The notes below the pieces were generated by a model. That model searched no databases. It saw only the letters and a program-made list of their open reading frames with translations, and had not been told where the DNA came from. DNA of 64,000 nt from assembly GCA_017469925.1 (NCBI GenBank), contig JAFUFK010000023.1, positions 1 to 64,000 on the forward strand, given 5' to 3'. The position numbers and the translations under genes were made by a program. Positions 57,345-64,000 of this stretch are shown here, in pieces. This DNA comes from Bacteroidaceae bacterium. GTDB taxonomy: Bacteria; Bacteroidota; Bacteroidia; Bacteroidales; Bacteroidaceae. Every line of letters begins with the position of its first letter. Position 1 is the first letter of the stretch.

Positions 57345-59684
57345 CTACTTTAGGAAGGTGATGCCTTCGACGTGATTGCCCACAAAGATGGGCACGTAGT
57401 CGGCCGTTTGGTACCACTTCGGTTTGCCCGGCATGTCGTCGTAGATGGCCCGTCCGTTGATTTTCAGTCCCTCGAAGGTGATGTTCCGGACCTTGCGCTC
57501 CTCGTTGTAGCCATTGATGACGGACATGTAGGGCCGCTCTCCGTAATAGCGGATGTTGCGGAAGGTTACGTTTTCCACACCCATGCCGGGCGCCTTGCAG
57601 TACTTCTGGTTCCAGCCGACCTTCACTTGCAAGAGACAGCCCTGATGGAGGTTCTCGATACGGATGTTGTCGAAGGTGACGTTGCGCACCAGATTGTTGT
57701 CGCCGCAGTTGATGGCCATGCAACCTTGGTAATCGACCTGCGGCTCGCTCTGGCAGAGGATGTCGATGTTCTCATAGATTAGATTCTCCACCGTGTCGCG
57801 GCGTTCGGGATGAGGTCCGGCCGCTGCACCATGGATGCCGATGAATATGGGGTGTGCCACGTCGGCCCAGAGCGTCGAGTTGCGCATGGTGACGTTGCGT
57901 ACCGAACCTTCGAAGCCCTTGCGTGTGGCGTAGGCCGTGGTGCAGTCGTCTGAGTTGCGGCAGAAGACGCGGTCGTAGAGTACGTTCTGCGAGGCAAAGA
58001 CGTTCAACCCGTCGCCCCAGCCGGGGTGTGAGATGCTGCGCACGTCGTGCAGTGTAACGCCGTCCGAGTTGCCTATGGGGCAAGTGTTCACGACGAGGCC
58101 GTCGATGAGGACGTTGCGGCTGCGGTGTATGTGACATCCCTCGTAGCCATCGGCCGGACGGGCAATACCACGTCCCAGGATGCTCACGTCGTGGGCGTCC
58201 TCGATGGCAAATGTCCCGGTGAAATACGCTCCTCCGGCCAGATAGACCGTCGTGTTCGACGCCACGGCGATGCGCTTCTGCGGATACAGACCCGGGGCAT
58301 AGTAGATGAATTGCCGTCCTTGGCGTTCGGCCTCGGCGCGGGCTTCATCGGCCGTGGGATCGGGCTTGGAGGTGAATATGAGCAGGTTACGGGTAATGTC
58401 GCCGTCCAGTTCCACGCTGACGTTCTCGGGCTGGAACAGCAGGAACTGCACCGTCGAGTCGTTCTGCACGTTGGCGATGGTACCGCGATAGTCGGGACGG
58501 ATGCGTGCCGTCCGGAACTTCCTACCTTTACTTATTACGCGCACGAAGACGTCGCCCGTAAAGTCAAACATGGCATAGCTGATTTCGCTAATCTGGTGCT
58601 TGTTGTCGCCGATGGGCGCATTCACCTTGGCCATGTAGGTATCAATCCGTGTCCACTCCTTCCCTCCGCGCGGCTGTACGAATACGTCGTAGTCCGCCTT
58701 CAGGGGAGCACCTTCGGGAGCGGGATAGGTCAGTACCTGATGCAGTTTCACGCCCTCCCTGACGCCCGGGGCACGCACTTCTCCGTTCCCGTTGTGGGCC
58801 TTCACCTTCTTGCGCAGGTCAAGCACCTTCTTCACGTAGGGCATCTTCTGATGTTTCACCCGAGTATAGTGCTCGTAGGGTTTGACGTACGCCTCGGCCC
58901 AGAGGTTGCCACGTCCCATTTCGCCGGGCTCGGTCCAGTTGTTGTAGAGGCCCGTGCAGTCGGTCCACTGCTCGAAGGGCACGTCGTAGCCCAGGTTGTA
59001 GCGAGCCGTGTATTCCAGTCCCTTCATCAGTCGGTTGTCGAGGGCTCCGTAGAGGTCGTCGCCCTGTTCCCAGGCCATTTCGCAAGTTTGTGCCAGCGCC
59101 TCCAGTCCCAGTTGGGCATGATTCTGGTCGCGCCCCGTCTCCTGGCACTGGCCCGTCTCGCTGATGTAGTTGGGCAGCGAACCGTTGTCGTTGGCGTGGA
59201 GGAAGTACTCCACCGACTGTCTGTATAGGGTCGAGTCCTGCAGAAATATGGCACAGGCCATGCGCTGGCGGTTGACGATGGCCCCCCAGTTGCCGTTGGC
59301 GTATGGGCTGTCGGCCTCGAACTTATCTACCGTGGGCAGTATGGCACGGCGCACCATGGCAGCCCATTCGGGCGTCTGGTGGTCGCGGAGCAGGGTCATG
59401 GCCCGCACCAGGTCGAAGCCCTGGATGGTACAGAGCGGGGCGTCGTGCCCGTCGAATCCTTGCAGCGTCCGTGCGTAGGCGTTGATGATGTCGAGGGCCT
59501 CGCCCGTCCGTCCGGCCTTGGCCAGGTCCAGCGCTGCCCGCATGTCGCGTTCGCTGCCGCCTTTGGTGTTACGATACTGCCCGTCGCGGGCCACGATGGC
59601 GTAGGGGCCAGCCATCTTGTAGGTCTCTTGTGCATGGCCGACGAGTGCCAGCATGAGCGAAAGTAGAAAAATGAGCCTTTTCAT
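57345..59684 (-). CDS. secreted fusion of an alginate-lyase-like domain and a GH28-like beta-helix domain
   Basis: 779 residues with signal peptide (cleavage near V-G-H-A-Q). The N-terminal about 290 residues resemble the alpha/alpha toroid of alginate-lyase-superfamily enzymes (N-W-G-A-I-V-N-R-Q-R, L-P-N-Y-I-S-E-T-G, R-D-Q-N-H-A-Q-L-G-L). A linker of beta-strands (about 300-440) leads to a right-handed beta-helix with N-S-D-G-V-T-L, N-S-D-D-C-T-T-A-Y-A and a His near H-P-I-F-I-G-I-H-G, as in the GH28 polygalacturonase superfamily. The protein could both cleave a uronic-acid polymer and remove sugars, but which activity each half has is not settled. Own promoter with a candidate operator shared with 54536. 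Confidence 0.75.
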   Translation of the reverse strand: MKRLIFLLSLMLALVGHAQETYKMAGPYAIVARDGQYRNTKGGSERDMRAALDLAKAGRTGEALDIINAYARTLQGFDGHDAPLCTIQGFDLVRAMTLLRDHQTPEWAAMVRRAILPTVDKFEADSPYANGNWGAIVNRQRMACAIFLQDSTLYRQSVEYFLHANDNGSLPNYISETGQCQETGRDQNHAQLGLEALAQTCEMAWEQGDDLYGALDNRLMKGLEYTARYNLGYDVPFEQWTDCTGLYNNWTEPGEMGRGNLWAEAYVKPYEHYTRVKHQKMPYVKKVLDLRKKVKAHNGNGEVRAPGVREGVKLHQVLTYPAPEGAPLKADYDVFVQPRGGKEWTRIDTYMAKVNAPIGDNKHQISEISYAMFDFTGDVFVRVISKGRKFRTARIRPDYRGTIANVQNDSTVQFLLFQPENVSVELDGDITRNLLIFTSKPDPTADEARAEAERQGRQFIYYAPGLYPQKRIAVASNTTVYLAGGAYFTGTFAIEDAHDVSILGRGIARPADGYEGCHIHRSRNVLIDGLVVNTCPIGNSDGVTLHDVRSISHPGWGDGLNVFASQNVLYDRVFCRNSDDCTTAYATRKGFEGSVRNVTMRNSTLWADVAHPIFIGIHGAAAGPHPERRDTVENLIYENIDILCQSEPQVDYQGCMAINCGDNNLVRNVTFDNIRIENLHQGCLLQVKVGWNQKYCKAPGMGVENVTFRNIRYYGERPYMSVINGYNEERKVRNITFEGLKINGRAIYDDMPGKPKWYQTADYVPIFVGNHVEGITFLK

Positions 59685-59733
59685 CGCAGTTTTTTATTTG
59701 TTACGTACTTTTGTCTCGTAGGTTTCGATGGTG

Positions 59734-59741
59734 CAAAGTTA
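59734..59741 (-). promoter_or_regulatory. -7 box of the lyase/GH28-like gene
   Basis: The minus strand reads TAACTTTG, 49 bp before the ATG at 59684. Confidence 0.65.
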
Positions 59742-59772
59742 GTAATTTTCGGGCGTATGTGGGTGCTCCATA

Positions 59773-59801
59773 TCGTGCAAAGTTGGTGCGAATCGTGCAA
59801 A
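59773..59801 (-). promoter_or_regulatory. candidate operator of the second regulator, copy 2
   Basis: TTTGCACGA-N11-TTTGCACGA with its first base 60 nt before the -7 box, the same sequence and spacing as 57294-57322, although the surrounding DNA differs. Confidence 0.6.
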
Positions 59802-59962
59802 CAGCCGTCCCCCTCGCGTACCGCGAGTGAAAGAATCCTTACAACCGCCCGGGGCGGAAGGACGAGTCGGCCGTCGGCCTCACAAAGTTTTCGCCCGGAG
59901 TGTAACCTTTTGTATTCCAGCGATAAACGAGCCTTTCGCGGTGGGTCTCAGAAGGGGGCGCC

Positions 59963-60054
59963 GGAAGTTAAGTTAACCTACGGCCCTAAGTTATGTTAAC
60001 TTTTGGCGATAAGTTAATATTATCTCGGGCCGCAGGTTAACTTAACTTCCGGAG
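59963..60054. repeat. array of four palindromic units with an exact 23-bp period
   Basis: GTTAAGTTAAC (59967), GTTATGTTAAC (59990), a degenerate copy (60013) and GTTAACTTAAC (60036) start exactly 23 bp apart, and most units end in a GG-containing block. The outer units also form a large inverted repeat: 59961-59983 pairs with 60030-60052 at 22 of 23 positions. The array lies 75 bp before the -7 box of the second regulator, in the 476-bp region divergent from the lyase/GH28-like gene. I see nothing else in 59803-59960 apart from GC-rich sequence. Confidence 0.8.
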
Positions 60055-60128
60055 GCAGGTTCCGAGCCATCCCTCAAGAGGTCGGAAAAATGTTGATAAA
60101 AAATTTGGAAGTTTCATGCTTTTCTTCT

Positions 60129-60136
60129 TAACTTTA
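60129..60136 (+). promoter_or_regulatory. likely -7 box of the second regulator gene
   Basis: TAACTTTA deviates from TAnnTTTG only at the last base, 24 bp before the ATG at 60161. A small ACGT-AAAA-ACGT hairpin lies between. Confidence 0.5.
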
Positions 60137-60160
60137 CCCACGTAAAAACGTGAAAATACC

Positions 60161-62938
60161 ATGAAAACGATGCGAAAACCGATGCTCTTGGGGTTCCTGC
60201 TCTTCGTCGGGACGCTGTGGGGACAGCCGACCTCGTGGCGACGGATGGGGACGGACGAGGGCCTGTCGAACCTGCAGACACGCCAGATTATCAGCCTGCC
60301 CAACGGGCGCATGCTGGTGGTGGTGGAGGGGGTGATTGACCTCTACGACGGAGCCCACTTCCAGCCTTTGGAACTCGACCGTACGCTGACGGCCGACGTG
60401 CATAGTTTCCTCAATACCGACCACTTCTTCGACCGTCAGGGGCGGCTCTGGATTCGCACCCTCCACCAGCTGACGGCCATCGACGTGGCGACCCTCCGAC
60501 CGCTCGACGTCCGCCAGTTGCTGCGCGACGCAGGCATCGGCGGGACGTTGCAAAACTTCTTTGTCGATGGCGACGGTGTGGCATGGATGCACGTGGGCGA
60601 GGACAGCCTGATGCGTTGCGACTGGCAGGGACCGGCCCGACTGGTGATGCACATCACCGACCGCAATACCGACGGCATACGTTCGTCGGTCTGCGACGTA
60701 GTGGGCGCGGGCGCGCGTCGTTACATCTTCTTCTCCAGTGGGCGCATGGTGTGCCTCGAGGGCGAGCGTGTGCGCTATACACAGCAGGTGTGCGATGCCT
60801 CCCACGGCTATTACCTGCGGGCGAGGGGCCGAGGGGCGGATACCATAGTCGTGCGCACGGTGGAGGCGGGCGAGCCCATGGTGGCGCGCTACGATGTGGG
60901 CCGACGTTGTCTCTCCGATACGCTGCTGAAGGGCCATGCTATGGACGTTTTCTTCGATGAAATGGGCGATTTTTGGACTTTCGAGAAGCGCACCGTGTGG
61001 CATTACGACCATCGCCTGCGGCTGAAAGAGACGTTGGACGAGAGCCCTGTCGATATCCTGGACTTCACACCCGACCACCAGGGAGGTGGATGGGCCTGCT
61101 CGTTCAACAGGGGCCTCTTCTACCATGCTCCGCAGACCAATCGCCTGCCGTATGAGCAGATGCCTGAGCGGGGGGCGATAACCTCGTTCCTGACCGACGG
61201 CGACGGACGCCTGTGGGCCGGCAGTTCACATGGCCTCCTCCGGCGCCAGGGCGACGAGTGGAGGCTTCTACCCGGTACGGAGGCCTGGCGCGTGTCGCGA
61301 CTGACCCGGGCCGGCGGAGGGCACATCTACGTCTCGACGGCGAACACCGGCCTGCTGGAAATCGATGGCGAGGGCCATGTCGTCTGGCAGATAGACGAGC
61401 GGACCAGTCCGAAGATGCGCAACAACGTGGCTTTCGGTCTCGACCTGCCCGACGGCCGGCGCCTATTCAATACCCGACTCAACCGCCTGATTATCTACGA
61501 CCCCGCGACGGACGGCCTCGACCACCTGATGGAACGACTGCCCAACGCCGTCAGAATGTTCCGCAATATCGTCGATTGCCTGCCGTTGGAGGGTGGCATG
61601 CTGATGGGGACGCAGAACGGCCTGTTCTTCCTGAAAGAAACCGACGAGGGCGGCCGGAAGGACTATCGCATCGATACGGAGCGATTTGCTGCGCTCGGCG
61701 ACAACCCGTGGAGCATCAAGTGCAACTGCCTGTTACGCGACCGCGAGGGGCGCATCTGGGTGGGTACGCAGAACGGACTCCTCTGCTATGACGAGGGAAA
61801 GGACGAACTGCGCCACTACGGCAGGGCCGACGGACTGCCCAACAACTGTGTGCAGAGCATGACGGAGGATGCCGACGGACGACTATGGATGGCTACCTTG
61901 GGTGGCCTGTGCCAGTTGGACGTGGAGACTGGGGAAACGTGCTCGTTCGGCAAGGCCGAAGGCATGGAGGACGGGACCTTCGTGGAGCGGGCCGCCCTGC
62001 GAATGGGCGACGGAACACTGCTTTTCGGTACGGAGCACGGACTCTACACCCTGCAGCCCGACAGCCTGCGGCTGCCCGATGCCTCACTCGTGCCTCAACT
62101 AATGGGGCTGCGCATCGCGGGCCGCGAGGGATTCGTAACGGGCACCCAGCGCATCGTCCTGCCGCACGACCAGAACTTCCTCTCGTTCACCCTTTCGACA
62201 CTCAACTACGCCTATGCCAGCCATACGCGATATCGCTATCAATTGCAGGGCATCGACCCCGAGCCGACCCTCGTAACAGGCCAGGGCGACCGGTTGGAGT
62301 TGGCTTATACGGCCCTTCCGCCCGGGCGTTATGTGCTTGAGGTACAGGCATCTATGCAGGGCGGCGAGTGGGGGCAGCCGATGCGCTTCGAGATTGTCAT
62401 CCGACCGCCGTTGTGGCGCACGTGGTGGGCTTACCTGATTTATGTGCTCTTGGCCTTGGGCACCGGCTACTACATCCGCCGGTCGTACCTCGAACGGCGT
62501 CAAATGCACCAGCGCATCAACGAACTTTTGCGCGAGAAGGACCTCTTCCTCCAGAACCAACATGCAGAAGAGGAAAGTGAGGAGACGGAGGAAGCACCGA
62601 AGGAACAACAGGAGATTTCGCCCGCCGACCGCCGCTTTCTGGAGAAAGCACTGGGCTGTATCGACCGCAACATGGACAATGCCGAGTACACCATCGACGA
62701 CTTTGCCAGCGACATGGCCATGGAGCGCTCGACGCTCTATCGCAAGTTGCAGGCCGTCATGGGACAGGGGCCGCTGGAGTTCGTGCGCACGATTCGTCTG
62801 AAACGGGCTGCGGAACTCCTGCGCTCGGGTAAGTACAACGTGACGGAGGTGTCGGAACTCGTGGGATTCAACACACCGCGCTATTTCACGAAACATTTCC
62901 GCGAAATGTATGGTGTGCGCCCGAGTGAATATCGTTAA
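60161..62938 (+). CDS. membrane-spanning AraC-family regulator with Reg_prop sensor, no kinase
   Basis: 925 residues with a signal peptide (M-K-T-M-R-K-P-M-L-L-G-F-L-L-F). A propeller-type periplasmic sensor (W-I-R-T-L-H-Q-L, L-W-A-G-S-S-H-G-L, W-V-G-T-Q-N-G-L, L-W-M-A-T-L-G-G-L) and a Y_Y_Y domain fill about 20-745. One transmembrane helix follows (about 752-772). An acidic linker (E-E-E-S-E-E-T-E-E-A) leads to an AraC DNA-binding domain (about 825-925: Y-T-I-D-D-F-A-S-D-M-A-M-E-R-S-T-L-Y-R-K-L). Histidine-kinase and receiver domains present in the larger regulator at 27662 are missing, so signalling must go directly through the membrane. It probably controls the genes at 57345 and 54536. 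Its stop codon overlaps that of the convergent GH31 gene by three bases. Confidence 0.9.
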   Translation: MKTMRKPMLLGFLLFVGTLWGQPTSWRRMGTDEGLSNLQTRQIISLPNGRMLVVVEGVIDLYDGAHFQPLELDRTLTADVHSFLNTDHFFDRQGRLWIRTLHQLTAIDVATLRPLDVRQLLRDAGIGGTLQNFFVDGDGVAWMHVGEDSLMRCDWQGPARLVMHITDRNTDGIRSSVCDVVGAGARRYIFFSSGRMVCLEGERVRYTQQVCDASHGYYLRARGRGADTIVVRTVEAGEPMVARYDVGRRCLSDTLLKGHAMDVFFDEMGDFWTFEKRTVWHYDHRLRLKETLDESPVDILDFTPDHQGGGWACSFNRGLFYHAPQTNRLPYEQMPERGAITSFLTDGDGRLWAGSSHGLLRRQGDEWRLLPGTEAWRVSRLTRAGGGHIYVSTANTGLLEIDGEGHVVWQIDERTSPKMRNNVAFGLDLPDGRRLFNTRLNRLIIYDPATDGLDHLMERLPNAVRMFRNIVDCLPLEGGMLMGTQNGLFFLKETDEGGRKDYRIDTERFAALGDNPWSIKCNCLLRDREGRIWVGTQNGLLCYDEGKDELRHYGRADGLPNNCVQSMTEDADGRLWMATLGGLCQLDVETGETCSFGKAEGMEDGTFVERAALRMGDGTLLFGTEHGLYTLQPDSLRLPDASLVPQLMGLRIAGREGFVTGTQRIVLPHDQNFLSFTLSTLNYAYASHTRYRYQLQGIDPEPTLVTGQGDRLELAYTALPPGRYVLEVQASMQGGEWGQPMRFEIVIRPPLWRTWWAYLIYVLLALGTGYYIRRSYLERRQMHQRINELLREKDLFLQNQHAEEESEETEEAPKEQQEISPADRRFLEKALGCIDRNMDNAEYTIDDFASDMAMERSTLYRKLQAVMGQGPLEFVRTIRLKRAAELLRSGKYNVTEVSELVGFNTPRYFTKHFREMYGVRPSEYR

Positions 62939-64000
62939 AACCTGATGCTTTGTGCCTTGCCGCTATACGTGACGGTGCGACGTGTGCCGTCGGGCAGTGT
63001 GGCGGTGAACTGGCGCGTGGCGGACATTCCCGGGAAACTGCCTTGGCGACGGCCGATACGGAGCGTGCGTCGGGCATCGTCCCACTGTAGGGGGATGTGG
63101 CTCGACTGGCCCTGCTCGTAGTCGTAGCTTACACCGTCGTCTTCGTAGAGCGAGAACTGGGCGTCGCGGCCCGGCGTGATGGCCAGCGTGTCGCCGGCCA
63201 GGGGCAGGATGCTGCCAGAACGGGCGAAGACGGGGATGAACGTCTTATCGACAGCCATCTGGATGTATTGCCCGCCGTCGTACCGCTTGCCGGTACGGCA
63301 GTCGGTCCAACCTCCCCCGGTCTGAGGCAGATAGACCTGCCACGAACTGACCCCACCCTCGGTGACAGGGCACACGAGCAGCGCCGGACCGAGCATGAAC
63401 TCGGTCGGTTGGCGCAAGGCCTCGCGGTCGGTGGGGAAGTCGAAGACGAGCGGGCGCATGAGTATCGAGCCGCTCTCATGGAGACGGGCTGCCAACGAAT
63501 AGATGTAGGGTAGCAGACGGTAGCGCTCGTGCAGGCTTTGGGCGATGATGCGCTGTGCCTCCTCGCCGTAGCGCCAAGGCTCGGTGTCGCTCATGTAGCC
63601 GTGGACACGCATCAGGGGCAGGTAGGTGCTCGTCTGGATCCAACGCAGCATGCGCTCGATGTAGGCAGGGTCGGTATATTGATTCGAGGGACGGAAGAAG
63701 CCACCGGCATCGTAGGTCCACCAGGGTTGGCCCGCGGCCATCATGCCCAGGCCGGCCGTGATTTGCCGACGGAGGGTCGTCCAGTCGTTACCCACGTCGC
63801 CACTCCACATGGCAGCACCATAGCGTTGTATGCCCGTAAAGCCGCAGCGGGTGAGTATCATCGTACGCTGGCCAGGGCGGTCGGCCCGGTTGCCTTCATA
63901 GACCGTGCGGTTGACCATCAGGGGATAGACGTTGCGGACGCGCTCGCCTACTAATTTCCGGCCCTGACCCACGCGGCGCCCTGCGAGGTCGTCGTTCTCG
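62935..64000 (-). CDS. GH31-family alpha-glycosidase (C-terminal part, gene runs off the right edge)
   Basis: The reading frame is open through the last bases of the window, so the GTG at 63972 is not the start. The visible 355 residues hold the second half of a GH31 enzyme: N-V-Y-P-L-M-V-N-R-T-V-Y-E-G, the acid/base region W-S-G-D-V-G-N-D-W, G-Q-P-W-W-T-Y-D-A-G-G-F, R-Y-R-L-L-P-Y-I-Y-S-L, and the C-terminal beta-sandwiches ending in Y-E-D-D-G. The nucleophile motif lies outside. GH31 enzymes in such loci are alpha-xylosidases or alpha-glucosidases; I cannot tell which. It shares its stop region with the regulator gene. Confidence 0.9.
   Translation of the reverse strand, partial: ENDDLAGRRVGQGRKLVGERVRNVYPLMVNRTVYEGNRADRPGQRTMILTRCGFTGIQRYGAAMWSGDVGNDWTTLRRQITAGLGMMAAGQPWWTYDAGGFFRPSNQYTDPAYIERMLRWIQTSTYLPLMRVHGYMSDTEPWRYGEEAQRIIAQSLHERYRLLPYIYSLAARLHESGSILMRPLVFDFPTDREALRQPTEFMLGPALLVCPVTEGGVSSWQVYLPQTGGGWTDCRTGKRYDGGQYIQMAVDKTFIPVFARSGSILPLAGDTLAITPGRDAQFSLYEDDGVSYDYEQGQSSHIPLQWDDARRTLRIGRRQGSFPGMSATRQFTATLPDGTRRTVTYSGKAQSIRF

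Overview
The window looks like a chromosomal segment of a glycan-degrading member of the Bacteroidales, most probably Prevotella-like. Support comes from SusC/SusD pairs, a hybrid two-component regulator, surface-lipoprotein signals of the Cys-Lys/Asn-Asp-Asp kind, many large secreted glycoside hydrolases, and promoters with the Bacteroidota -7 box TAnnTTTG a short distance before the start codons. No rRNA or tRNA gene was seen.

Layout. (1) Positions 1-4060 are visibly more AT-rich than the rest. They hold the end of an ImmA/IrrE-type metallopeptidase, an AAA+DUF4143 ATPase and a twice-frameshifted AlbA_2-type regulator, so this is an accessory or decaying segment closed by a bidirectional terminator. 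(2) Positions 4063-46639 are one large polysaccharide-utilisation locus. On the minus strand lie a GH92 gene (own promoter), an operon FAS1 - SusC - SusD - FAS1 - FAS1 - SusC - SusD, a secreted FG-GAP protein and a GH95 fucosidase. On the plus strand lie the hybrid sensor-regulator at 27662 and a seven-gene enzyme operon: GH2 beta-mannosidase, GH27, GH29, GH92, sialate O-acetylesterase, GH36 and a clan GH-D-like enzyme. Alpha-mannosidases, beta-mannosidase, alpha-fucosidases, alpha-galactosidases and an acetylesterase together suggest a fucosylated, galactosylated and acetylated mannose-containing glycan such as a glycoprotein N-glycan; this is inference. (3) Positions 46641-64000 hold single secreted-protein genes (a PI-PLC/FG-GAP/dockerin fusion, an SGNH acetylesterase, two large proteins of unknown function, and an alginate-lyase-like/GH28-like fusion), a membrane-spanning AraC regulator without a kinase, and part of a GH31 gene. 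This looks like a second, smaller glycan locus.

Regulation is the most striking part. Four promoters of the large locus carry a direct repeat close to TTTGGCGCA-N12-TTTGGCGCA whose first base lies exactly 61 nt before the -7 box. Two promoters of the second locus carry a different direct repeat, TTTGCACGA-N11-TTTGCACGA, exactly 60 nt before the -7 box. Each of the two membrane regulator genes is also preceded by its own array of evenly phased palindromes: five GAACCATGGTTC-type sites every 22 bp before the first, and four GTTAANTTAAC-type sites every 23 bp before the second. Pairs of inverted short repeats (REPIN-like) have entered four genes of the locus and are read through in frame.
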